Part shown: positions 31,172 to 37,817 of the stretch, piece by piece | Layout of the letters: each line of letters starts with the position of its first letter | Numbering within the stretch: the first letter of the stretch is position 1 | Origin: Catenulispora pinistramenti | GTDB taxonomy: Bacteria; Actinomycetota; Actinomycetes; Streptomycetales; Catenulisporaceae | Assembly (NCBI RefSeq): GCF_018274385.1 | Contig: NZ_JAAFYZ010000093.1 | Span: 1-37,817 of the forward strand | Length of the DNA: 37,817 nt | Direction: 5' to 3' | The notes under the pieces: model-generated | Seen by the model: the letters and a program-made list of their open reading frames with translations, nothing else | What the model was told of the DNA's origin: nothing | Database searches by the model: none | Program-made: the position numbers and the translations under genes

Positions 31172-32404
31172 TCAGCCGGCGCTGACCGGCAGCTGTCGTA
31201 GGCCCCTGATAGTGGACGTGGTGCGGCGGCGCACCGGGCCGGCGACCCTGAGCTTCGGCATGCGCTCGGCCAGTAGCTGCATCGCGATGTTCAGCTCCAT
31301 GCGGGCCAGTGGCTGGCCCACGCAGTAGTGCATCCCGCCGGAGAAGGCCAGGTGCTCGGCTGTGGCGTTGCGTCCGATGTCGAACTCGTCGGGCTGTTCG
31401 TAGACGTCGGGGTCGTGGCCCGCGCCGCCGATCATGGTGATGACCCACTGTCCGCGGTGCACCAGCTGGCCTTCCAGCTCCACGTCCTCCAGTGCGATGC
31501 GGCTGGTGCCCTGGACCGGCGGGTCGTAGCGCAGTGCTTCCTCGACCGCCTTGGGGGCCATGCGTTCGGGGTCGGCGCGGAGTGCTTCCCATTGCTCCGG
31601 GTTCTTCATGAGCGCGAGGACGCAGTTGCCGATGACGTTGACCGTGGTCTCGAAGCCGGCGATCAGCAGCAGGAGGACCATGTGCTCCAGTTCGCCCGGC
31701 TTGACCTGATCCTCGGCCTCGGCGGCCACCAGGCGGGTGATCAGGTCGTCGGCGGGCTCGTGGCGGCGGAGTTCGAAGAGGTTTTCAAACAGGGTGTGCA
31801 GTTTGGCGTTCGCGGCTTGGAAGCGGACCGCGTGGCGTACCGACTTGATGCCGTCCAGGACGCTGCCGACGACGGCGCCGTGTTCGCCGAACTCGCGGCT
31901 GTCGGCGTCGGGGATGCCGAGCAGGTCGGTGATGACGCTGATCGGGAGCGGGGTGGCGAAGGCGGGGACCAGGTCGAACCGGCCGCCGTTCGCGGTGGCC
32001 TGGTCGAGCAGGGAGCCGACGGTCTTCTCGATGCGGTCGCGGAACGTCGGCAGGGTCTTGGGGCTGAAGGAGGGCTGGGCCAGCCGGCGCAGTCTGGTGT
32101 GGTCGGGAGCGTTCATGCCGAGGAACGACAGGTTCAGGTCCGGGTCCTGGGCGACGCCGAAACGGCGGTCGCGCAGCACCGCGTTGCAGACCCGGTGGTG
32201 CGCCGTCACGAAATTGCCGCGAGGGGTGAGTGTCAGCGTTCCGTTCTGGCGCATCAGGCGGTAGATCGCGTATGGATCCTTACGGCCTTTGGGCGTCTGG
32301 AGCATCGCCAGCGGCTCGTGCTTGACGTGCGCCAGATAGCGGACGTCTGCGCGTCGCAGGGCCAGGCCTGTCGCGAGTCCGACCGTCTGCGAGAACTTGC
32401 TCAT
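31172..32404 (-). CDS. Cytochrome P450, bacterial class I type
   Basis: Starting at the ATG at 32404, the protein is 410 residues, usual for a soluble CYP. The I-helix oxygen-binding motif is AGFETT (249-254), the K-helix ExxR is E289-A-L-R292, and the haem loop is FSGGMHYCVGQPLARME with the cysteine ligand C361. NAPDHTRLRRLAQPSFSPKT (98-117) is the conserved C-helix region. It needs ferredoxin and a reductase, neither present nearby. Its start overlaps the TetR stop by 4 bases (ATGA), so regulator and enzyme are one transcript. Open frame upstream of 32404 is shadow. The substrate is unknown; involvement in the polysaccharide is not indicated. Confidence 0.93.
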   Translation of the reverse strand: MSKFSQTVGLATGLALRRADVRYLAHVKHEPLAMLQTPKGRKDPYAIYRLMRQNGTLTLTPRGNFVTAHHRVCNAVLRDRRFGVAQDPDLNLSFLGMNAPDHTRLRRLAQPSFSPKTLPTFRDRIEKTVGSLLDQATANGGRFDLVPAFATPLPISVITDLLGIPDADSREFGEHGAVVGSVLDGIKSVRHAVRFQAANAKLHTLFENLFELRRHEPADDLITRLVAAEAEDQVKPGELEHMVLLLLIAGFETTVNVIGNCVLALMKNPEQWEALRADPERMAPKAVEEALRYDPPVQGTSRIALEDVELEGQLVHRGQWVITMIGGAGHDPDVYEQPDEFDIGRNATAEHLAFSGGMHYCVGQPLARMELNIAMQLLAERMPKLRVAGPVRRRTTSTIRGLRQLPVSAG

Positions 32405-33018
32405 TCCGACTCCCCCTTGTCCGGCTTGCCTGATCCCGCGCCGGTGGCCGGCGCGCCCAATCCGTTGAGCAGAGTGCTGAGCGCGAGATCCGGTGCGTCC
32501 AGTGGCGCGAGCTTGCCGAACTGGATGGATTCCGCGGCGGTGTATACGAGCGCGTAGAGCGTTTGCAGCAGCCACCAGTCCGGGGTGGTGGCGGCGAGGA
32601 CACCCTCCTTGCGGGCGCGGTCCAGGACGGCGAGGCAGCGGTTCTCGACGTCGATGTAGCGCCGGGTCAGCTCGTTGTCCTCGTCCAGGGCGGGGTTGCG
32701 CCACAGGAACGTCAGCTGCGGCCCGCTCTCGATCATCGCGGCGAGCAGCTGGCGCAGGCCCGCCTTCGTGCCGGGCTCGTCCGCGACGCGATCCACGGCC
32801 TGCTCCCAGATCTCCGTGGCCCGCTGACCGACCGCACGCACCAACTCGTCCCTGGTCGCGTAGTGCTTGTGCAGCGTGGTCCGGCTGATGCCGGCGAATT
32901 CGGCGACCTCCGCGAGCGAGGCGCCGGGCTGTGCCAGGAGGACTTCCGCGACCACGTCGAGAAGGGGGCGCTTCGTCGCACGGCGGGAGCGGCTGAGAGC
33001 ACCGAGGTGAACAGTCAT
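32401..33018 (-). CDS. TetR-family regulator co-transcribed with the P450
   Basis: The ATG at 33018 gives 205 residues; an upstream TTG at 33054 would add 12. The HTH is in ASLAEVAEFAGISRTTLHKH followed by YATRDELVRAVGQRA, a standard TetR recognition region. The remainder is an all-helical ligand domain containing GPQLTFLWRNPALDEDNEL. The stop overlaps the P450 start. A weakly palindromic element lies just upstream (33020-33046), which would fit autoregulation of the regulator-P450 pair. Confidence 0.88.
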   Translation of the reverse strand: MTVHLGALSRSRRATKRPLLDVVAEVLLAQPGASLAEVAEFAGISRTTLHKHYATRDELVRAVGQRATEIWEQAVDRVADEPGTKAGLRQLLAAMIESGPQLTFLWRNPALDEDNELTRRYIDVENRCLAVLDRARKEGVLAATTPDWWLLQTLYALVYTAAESIQFGKLAPLDAPDLALSTLLNGLGAPATGAGSGKPDKGESE

Positions 33019-33019
33019 G

Positions 33020-33046
33020 TTCGGAACGGTACGCCGACGTTTGAAA
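33020..33046. promoter_or_regulatory. Weak candidate operator upstream of TetR-P450
   Basis: TTCGGAACG (33020-33028) and CGTTTGAAA (33038-33046), separated by 9 bases, match in 6 of 9 positions as an inverted repeat. The position directly before the TetR start suits an autoregulatory site, but the symmetry is modest. Confidence 0.3.
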
Positions 33047-33073
33047 GCTGGCAATGAGGATCGCGGATGATCG

Positions 33074-33131
33074 CGTCTGAGCAGGGCGAGCCGGTTAGCC
33101 GTGAATCAGTGAGCTGTGATTCGCTCAGACG
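33074..33131 (-). terminator. Nested hairpin at the end of the flippase gene
   Basis: An outer perfect 9-bp stem, CGTCTGAGC (33074-33082) with GCTCAGACG (33123-33131), encloses an inner hairpin GAATCA (33103-33108)/TGATTC (33117-33122). The structure covers the flippase stop codon and the 70-base gap before the TetR gene. It probably ends the wzz-wzy-wzx transcript or limits read-through into the TetR-P450 pair. No U-tract is present. Confidence 0.5.
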
Positions 33132-34714
33132 GGCGCTGATTCGTCAGCGACCACCGGTGGCGGCGAGAGCGTGGAACGTCGGCCCCGCGCGATCCGGGAG
33201 CGCATCGCGATCCACACCTCCCGCATCGCCGAAGCGGGCACGGCGACCGGCACATACACAGCTACCGCCACAAACCCCGCACCGGCGATGGCGGCGTCGG
33301 AGTTGCCGGCGACGTGGTTCACGGCCAAGGCCACCGCCACGATCAGCGCGCCGCCGAGGATTGGACGCCATGTCACCGCGAGGATGCGCGTAGGGCGGAT
33401 GCCGACGGCTCGGAGCGTCACCAGGTAGGCAGGCGCGATAAGGCCCGCGGCGACGATGATGTGCCCCATGCCGACGCCGCTGAGGCCATGGTGATGCGCG
33501 CCGATGACGAGCGCGGGGATCAGGGCGGCCAGCCAGAGTGCCTGCACGGTCAGGAGCGCTCGGGATCTACCGGCGGCGACCAGGAAGTCGTAGCAGAGTT
33601 CGAAGATGATCCGGAGCAGGCCGAGGATGGCCAGGTAGCGGAGGGCCCCGGTGGCGCCGTTCCACTGGTCGCCGTAGACGGCGCGAATCACCGGGCCCGG
33701 CAGGGCCGCGAGCAGCGCGCAGGCCGGGACTGAGGCGATCAGCAGCGGTGACAGGCCGCTGGTGAAGCCCTCGGTGAGGGTGTGCGCGGACTCGGCTGCC
33801 CGCGAGAAGCCGGCGAAGGAAACGCGGCGCGCGGTCTCGGAGATGGCGCGTACCGGCCAGCTCGACATAGTGAACGCCACCCGATACAAACCCAGCGAGA
33901 CCGGGCCGAGTGTGGCGCCGACCACCGCGCTGTCCGTGTTCATCGTCGCCAGGACGAACAGGCTGGCGCCGGCGAGCGGGGCCCCGTAGTGGACGAGTTC
34001 GCGGGCTGTGGCCCGGTCCCAGCCGGGCCGGAGGTACCCGGGTGCCGCGATTCCGCAGCCCACCAACGCGACCATCACTCCGGCCACGCCGCCCCACGCG
34101 AAGCTCGACGCGCCCCAGCCGCGGAACGCCAGGATCAGCGTGAGGCCGGAGCTCACCACGAAGGTCAGCAGATCGATCGTCAGTCGCGCGCGTTGGCGGA
34201 ACTCGCGCATCAGGACCGCGTTCGGGACGCACGCCATGCCGTCGACGACGACCGCGAAGCACAGGATGCGCAGGACGCCGATCGCGTGCGGGGAGCCCAG
34301 CATGCGTGCGAGGTCTGGGGCCAGGAACCAGAGGCCGACGTAGAGCAGCGTGCTGGAGGCCGTCGCGAGGGTGACGACCGTCGGTGCGAACTCGCGCGGA
34401 TCCCGGTCCCAGCGCACCACGGCCAGGCTGACGCCCAACTCGTTGAACGACAGCAGCACCGCCTGGGCGACGCTGCCGATCGCGTACAGGCCCCAGTCGG
34501 CCGGCGTCAGCGCGCCTCGGGCGAGGATGACGCCGGTGGCGAAGGTGCCGATCCTGATGATCAGGGTATTGATCAGGCTCCACTTGGCGGCGGAGCGGAC
34601 GCGGTCGCCGAGGGATTCGGCGGCCGGTGCCGTGGCCGGGCCCGTGGCAGGTTCCGCGATGGACCCCGCGATGGGCTCTGCGATGGGCTCCACGGCGTCT
34701 TGCGATTCGCTCAT
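33125..34714 (-). CDS. Wzx-type polysaccharide flippase (MOP superfamily)
   Basis: Starting at the ATG at 34714, the protein is 529 residues with about 12-14 hydrophobic helices. The family start SLGDRVRSAAKWSLINTLII leads into GVILARGALTPADWGLYAIG, typical of Wzx/RfbX and teichoic acid or colanic acid flippases. It would move the undecaprenyl-linked repeat unit across the membrane. The N-terminal 36 residues are a Pro/Ala/Glu-rich cytoplasmic tail (EPIAEPIAGSIAEPATGPAT) encoded in part by a 12-base repeat. The ATG overlaps the stop of the polymerase gene (ATGA). A 908-codon open frame runs on through the polymerase gene in another frame but has no membrane-protein features there and is not a fusion. 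Confidence 0.9.
   Translation of the reverse strand: MSESQDAVEPIAEPIAGSIAEPATGPATAPAAESLGDRVRSAAKWSLINTLIIRIGTFATGVILARGALTPADWGLYAIGSVAQAVLLSFNELGVSLAVVRWDRDPREFAPTVVTLATASSTLLYVGLWFLAPDLARMLGSPHAIGVLRILCFAVVVDGMACVPNAVLMREFRQRARLTIDLLTFVVSSGLTLILAFRGWGASSFAWGGVAGVMVALVGCGIAAPGYLRPGWDRATARELVHYGAPLAGASLFVLATMNTDSAVVGATLGPVSLGLYRVAFTMSSWPVRAISETARRVSFAGFSRAAESAHTLTEGFTSGLSPLLIASVPACALLAALPGPVIRAVYGDQWNGATGALRYLAILGLLRIIFELCYDFLVAAGRSRALLTVQALWLAALIPALVIGAHHHGLSGVGMGHIIVAAGLIAPAYLVTLRAVGIRPTRILAVTWRPILGGALIVAVALAVNHVAGNSDAAIAGAGFVAVAVYVPVAVPASAMREVWIAMRSRIARGRRSTLSPPPVVADESAPV
34654..34689 (-). repeat. 12-bp tandem repeat encoding the flippase N-terminal tail
   Basis: Three copies of a (C)(C/T)GCGATGG(A/G)(C)(C/T) unit start at 34654, 34666 and 34678. 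On the minus strand they encode EPIA-EPIA-GSIA near the N-terminus of the flippase. Confidence 0.75.
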
Positions 34715-36165
34715 TCGGCACCGGCCCGGGTCGTCGTGGCGGGTCTGGGGGCGGCCTTGGCGGCTCGGTCGGCTTTCGCGGCCTCGGAGCGTGCGATGCC
34801 CAAATACGCACCCGAACATCCGAAGAGTAAGAAGAACAGGCCGCTGAGCATGGGGAAGCTGAGTGTGTCGAACGTGGCGCTGATGACCAGCATCACGGCG
34901 AAGGCCGCGGCGAAGCACTGGCCGAGGTCGCGGTAGGCCTCGTCGCCGCTCAGGCGGCGTCCCAGCCGCCCGGCGCGGATCCCGGTGAAGTAGACGACCA
35001 GGATCGCCAGGACGCCGACGATGCCGATCTCCACGAGGGCCAGGAGGTAGTAGTCGTCTGTGTAGCGGTAGAGGATGGGGATGAACGTGGCCGGACCGCG
35101 GCCGAACCATGGCCGTTGTTGGATATAGGGCGCGACGCCCGCGTAGTCCTTGGTGCGGGCCTGCGTGCTGTTGTCGGCGTTGCCGGAGGCCGAGGAGAAC
35201 AGGACCATGATCGTGCCGAGTAGCCCCGGCACAAGGACGCGGACGGCCGCGGCGCCGAACAGGGTCATGACGTAGGCGGGGCGTCGGCGCCGCTTCGGCC
35301 AGGACGGGAGCAGGACCGCCAGGACCACGACCAGGCCGATGATCGCGGTGCGGGACACCGTCATCGGCAGGCTGATGATCATGATGGTGACCGGGGCGTA
35401 GCGGCGCAGCATGGCACGCAGGCCCGGTCCGCGTCGTGCGGGGTCGCCGGCCTGTTGGATGGCGAACGGCAGATGGATCGCGATGACGGCGCCGAATTCC
35501 AGCGGCTGGGTGGTGGTGGCCTGGGCCCGGAGGTGGCCGCCGCGGGCGCCGGTGGCGGCCGGGTCGACGTTGGTGGACAGGCCGGGGATGATCAGGTGTT
35601 CGGTGAGCTGCCAGCCGGAGAAGAACTCGAGGATGCCGATCGCCGCGACGATCGTGCCGAACAGGACCAGGCGGCGCAGGAGGGTGTCGAGGCGGGCTCG
35701 GTCGGTGATCCCGGCGGAGGCGACGACGACCAGACCGCACCAGATCAGCATGAGGATCAGGGCTCGGTCGGCGGCCTGGGTCTCCAGAACGCTGGCCGAT
35801 CGGCCCGAAAGACCTATATAGGACAAAGTGAACGCGGCCGTCAGCACGCACATCGCCTTGCGGACCGAGCCGGACGCCGGGTCGAGGGTGAGGCGTCCGG
35901 TCAGGCGGCCGGCCAGGAACCAGAGGAAGGCCAGGACGGAGTAGATCGTCGCCGGAGCGCCCAGGGCGCCCAGGTTGGCGACGGTCTGGGTGGCCGGGGC
36001 CAGCATGACGAGGCCGGCGTAGACGGTCAGGACCGAGGTCGCGTCCCAGCGTGGCGGCTTGGTCTCGGCAGGTGCCCGGGTCGCCGGATCAGGGCTTTGC
36101 GACATGGCGGCGGGGGTACGGCGGCCGGTGGCGCGTCTGATGCGCGAGGGCGCCGGGGCGCTCAC
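34711..36165 (-). CDS. O-antigen ligase/Wzy-like polysaccharide polymerase
   Basis: The GTG at 36165 has GAGGAG (36175-36180) 9 bases upstream and gives 484 residues with about ten membrane helices. A large extracytoplasmic loop near the C-terminal half contains the conserved region RPWFGRGPATFIPILYRY followed by TDDYYLLALVEIGIVGVLAI, matching the Wzy_C/O-antigen-ligase pattern (G-x-G...E-x-G). It probably polymerises flipped repeat units on the outer face. The N-terminal 35 and C-terminal 20 residues are charged and Pro/Ala-rich. It lies 13 bases after the Wzz-like gene and overlaps the flippase gene by 4, forming a wzz-wzy-wzx operon. Confidence 0.86.
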   Translation of the reverse strand: MSAPAPSRIRRATGRRTPAAMSQSPDPATRAPAETKPPRWDATSVLTVYAGLVMLAPATQTVANLGALGAPATIYSVLAFLWFLAGRLTGRLTLDPASGSVRKAMCVLTAAFTLSYIGLSGRSASVLETQAADRALILMLIWCGLVVVASAGITDRARLDTLLRRLVLFGTIVAAIGILEFFSGWQLTEHLIIPGLSTNVDPAATGARGGHLRAQATTTQPLEFGAVIAIHLPFAIQQAGDPARRGPGLRAMLRRYAPVTIMIISLPMTVSRTAIIGLVVVLAVLLPSWPKRRRRPAYVMTLFGAAAVRVLVPGLLGTIMVLFSSASGNADNSTQARTKDYAGVAPYIQQRPWFGRGPATFIPILYRYTDDYYLLALVEIGIVGVLAILVVYFTGIRAGRLGRRLSGDEAYRDLGQCFAAAFAVMLVISATFDTLSFPMLSGLFFLLFGCSGAYLGIARSEAAKADRAAKAAPRPATTTRAGAE

Positions 36166-36178
36166 GGTTCGGCGCTCC

Positions 36179-36967
36179 TCAGCGGGTGCCGGGGTCGTGA
36201 TCGGTGGTCACCAGGTGTTCCAGCGGGAGCGGTTCGATGTCGATCCAGGGTTCTGTCTCGTCCTCGTCCTCCGGGTCGAGTTCGAGGTCCAGGTCCATGC
36301 TTGAGGAGATCACGAGCCTGCGGTGCGGGCCCTGTGCCGCCGCGCGGTCGCGGGCTCGTCGCAGCGCCATCGCCTCCATGCCGAAGACGGACAGGAACAG
36401 GATCCCCAGGCCGACGACGCCGGCGCCGGCCACGTCCTCGTACTTCGTCTTCTTCGACGCGGTCGGCTGCTGCGGCGGGACCACGACGACCGCTCGGATC
36501 AGCGTCGACGTCGGGAGCGCGGCGTTGGTGCTGGTCTGGATCAAGGCGAGCTGCTCGATCGCGTACTGGTCGAAGGTCTGCAGCTCCGACAGGACCGTGG
36601 CTTGGTTCTTGCCGGTCACGGTGAGGGTGAGGAAGGGCCCTGAGGCGTTCGGCGCCAGTTCCGCCGCGGCCGGGTCGACGACGCCGCGGGCCGCCAGGTC
36701 GGCGGCCGACTGGTCGGAGCTCAGGCGGCGGGCGAGGAAGTCGGCCATCGGTGTCAGGGAGCTGTCGAAGGCGAGGAACGGGTTGCCGGTGCGCTGGTTC
36801 GCGCTGGAGGCGGCCGAGGAGTTCAGGAGGCTGATCGTGGACGTGGTCAGGTACTTCGGGGCGATCATCGTCCAGGCGGCACCGGGCAGCGCGATCGCGA
36901 CGATGAGTGCCGGGGCGGCTACGTACCAGCGCCTGAGCATGACGCGCAGCATCGTGCCGAGATCCAT
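36179..36967 (-). CDS. Wzz-like chain-length determinant (no kinase domain), acidic tail
   Basis: Starting at the ATG at 36967 (G-tract just upstream), the protein is 262 residues. It has two membrane helices (YVAAPALIVAIALPGAAWTM at about 15-35, VAGAGVVGLGILFLSVFGME at about 180-200) flanking an extracytoplasmic domain. This is the topology of Wzz/YveK/CapA polysaccharide co-polymerases that set chain length or gate export. After the second helix comes a cytoplasmic tail with a strongly acidic run (SSMDLDLELDPEDEDETEPW) but no Walker A motif. The extracytoplasmic part shares the pattern NP...ADFLARRLSSDQSAADL with the divergent gene at 37209, so the two are probably paralogues. It leads the wzy-wzx operon. 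Confidence 0.8.
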   Translation of the reverse strand: MDLGTMLRVMLRRWYVAAPALIVAIALPGAAWTMIAPKYLTTSTISLLNSSAASSANQRTGNPFLAFDSSLTPMADFLARRLSSDQSAADLAARGVVDPAAAELAPNASGPFLTLTVTGKNQATVLSELQTFDQYAIEQLALIQTSTNAALPTSTLIRAVVVVPPQQPTASKKTKYEDVAGAGVVGLGILFLSVFGMEAMALRRARDRAAAQGPHRRLVISSSMDLDLELDPEDEDETEPWIDIEPLPLEHLVTTDHDPGTR

Positions 36968-37208
36968 GGTCCCCCCACGTTTCGCGTTCGGCCTCGCGTG
37001 CCGGGTCCCAGACGGGGCCCGACGTCGGTCCATGATAGGGCTGTATCAGGCCTCTGGGAAGGAAACGGACGGCGCGGGTCGGGTGGGGATGTCCCGGGGC
37101 TTTCGGGGTTTCGCGCGGGGGCGCCGAGCTGCATCATCGAGGGGGTCGGCGGGTGCGGCCGGGAGTGGTCGGACGCGCGCCGGGTCGGGGCGGATCAGGA
37201 GGTTTCGG

Positions 37209-37817
37209 GTGCGGGCGGTAGACGGGTTCACGGTGGCGCCGGGGTGGCGCGCATCAGGGCTCTGGCACGCGGTGCGCAGCCGGGCCCGCGCGTGGTGGCT
37301 GGCCGTGCCGATCCTGGCGGCGACCCTGGTCGGCGGCTACTACGCCGCGCACCCGGCGCCCCGGTACCGGACCCAGGCCGTGATCGCGGTCGAGGCGCCG
37401 ACAGCCGAGGACGCGGCGGCGGACAACCCGAACCCCTACGCCGACCAGAAAGCCTCGCTGGCGGCGACCGCTGCGCTGATCGCCCAGGGCTTGTCGAGCG
37501 ATTCGAGCGCGGCGCAGCTGCACACGCAGGGGATGGCGGCCGGCTACTCGCTGACGCCGCGCAACAGCGGGACGACGCAGGAACCGGACTACTGGATGCC
37601 GCGGCTGGACATCACGGCCGACGGGCCGAGCGTGGCGGCCGCAGCGCAGTCGCTGCGGATCTTGATGGGTGCGCTGGACGCGAACCTGGTGGACCTGCAG
37701 AACCGCGTCGGCGTCGCACCGGGAGACCGGGTGACGACGCAGATGCTGGTGGCGCCCTCGACCGGACTGGTGCCGGTGCGCAAGAGCAGGGCGCTGGCCG
37801 GGGTGCTGCTGCTGGGA
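37209..37817 (+). CDS. Wzz-like chain-length determinant paralogue (cut by right edge)
   Basis: A GTG at 37209 with AGGAGG (37197-37202) 6 bases upstream opens a frame that runs off the window after 203 codons. One membrane helix (ARAWWLAVPILAATLVGGYY, about 26-45) is followed by an extracytoplasmic region, YRTQAVIAVEAPTAEDAAAD and NPNPYADQKASLAATAALIA. The last visible residues, RKSRALAGVLLLG, begin a second helix. The pattern LIAQGLSSDSSAAQL parallels ARRLSSDQSAADL of the divergent Wzz-like protein. Whether a BY-kinase domain or separate kinase follows cannot be seen. The 241-base divergent gap (36968-37208) contains no gene I can recognise. Confidence 0.8.
   Translation, partial: MRAVDGFTVAPGWRASGLWHAVRSRARAWWLAVPILAATLVGGYYAAHPAPRYRTQAVIAVEAPTAEDAAADNPNPYADQKASLAATAALIAQGLSSDSSAAQLHTQGMAAGYSLTPRNSGTTQEPDYWMPRLDITADGPSVAAAAQSLRILMGALDANLVDLQNRVGVAPGDRVTTQMLVAPSTGLVPVRKSRALAGVLLLG

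Noticed and set aside
33125..35851. Apparent 908-residue fusion of polymerase region and flippase.
   Set aside because: The upstream part is out of frame with the Wzy gene and lacks membrane helices; the ATG at 34714 overlaps the Wzy stop as in the other coupled pairs.

Overview
The window is chromosomal DNA of a high-GC, filamentous-type actinomycete. The signs are a G+C content near 70 % by eye, many GTG starts, strong third-position GC that leaves long open antisense frames, a DtxR/IdeR iron box, an AfsR-like STAND regulator and several TetR/AraC-controlled single enzymes. I would guess Catenulisporales/Streptomycetales, but nothing here fixes the genus. No rRNA, tRNA, CRISPR array, prophage or transposase is visible.

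Region 1 (1-8335) is accessory metabolism and regulation: an AraC-type regulator cut by the left edge and translationally coupled to a phytanoyl-CoA-dioxygenase-like enzyme; an iron-regulated siderophore-interacting reductase; a protein made of two YbjQ/heavy-metal-binding domains; an FAD monooxygenase downstream of a TetR gene, which is divergent from a DHA2 drug exporter with two matching palindromic operators between them; and a Sir2 deacylase.

Region 2 (8417-16417) is the first half of a cell-surface polysaccharide locus: five glycosyltransferases (two GT4-type, three GT2), a CE4 polysaccharide deacetylase, an ATP-grasp ligase and a PHP-family hydrolase. The GT2/deacetylase and ATP-grasp/PHP pairs are each joined by 4-base stop/start overlaps.

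Region 3 (16682-28656) is a tight plus-strand run that should start the repeat unit and make its amino sugars: a WbaP-like polyprenyl-phosphate glycosylphosphotransferase, a Gfo/Idh/MocA dehydrogenase, an extended SDR, a PglE/perosamine-type aminotransferase, a PglD/NeuD-type acetyltransferase and a second, C3-type aminotransferase. Then come a 1276-residue secreted protein (N,N-dimethylformamidase-like domain, two DUF4082 domains, Ig-like domains) and another GT2.

Region 4 (28773-37817) holds a STAND NTPase regulator with TPRs, a TetR-P450 pair, then the export and polymerisation genes: Wzx flippase, Wzy/O-antigen-ligase-like polymerase and a Wzz-like protein on the minus strand, with a second Wzz-like gene starting divergently and running off the right edge. 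Together regions 2-4 look like a Wzx/Wzy-dependent exopolysaccharide or capsule locus. No BY-kinase Walker A motif is visible in the window.

A cross-cutting oddity is that at least seven proteins, six of them in the polysaccharide locus, carry in-frame short tandem DNA repeats (units 6, 9, 12, 15 or 36 bp) exactly in linkers, tails or loops. No gene-free stretch exceeds about 300 bases.
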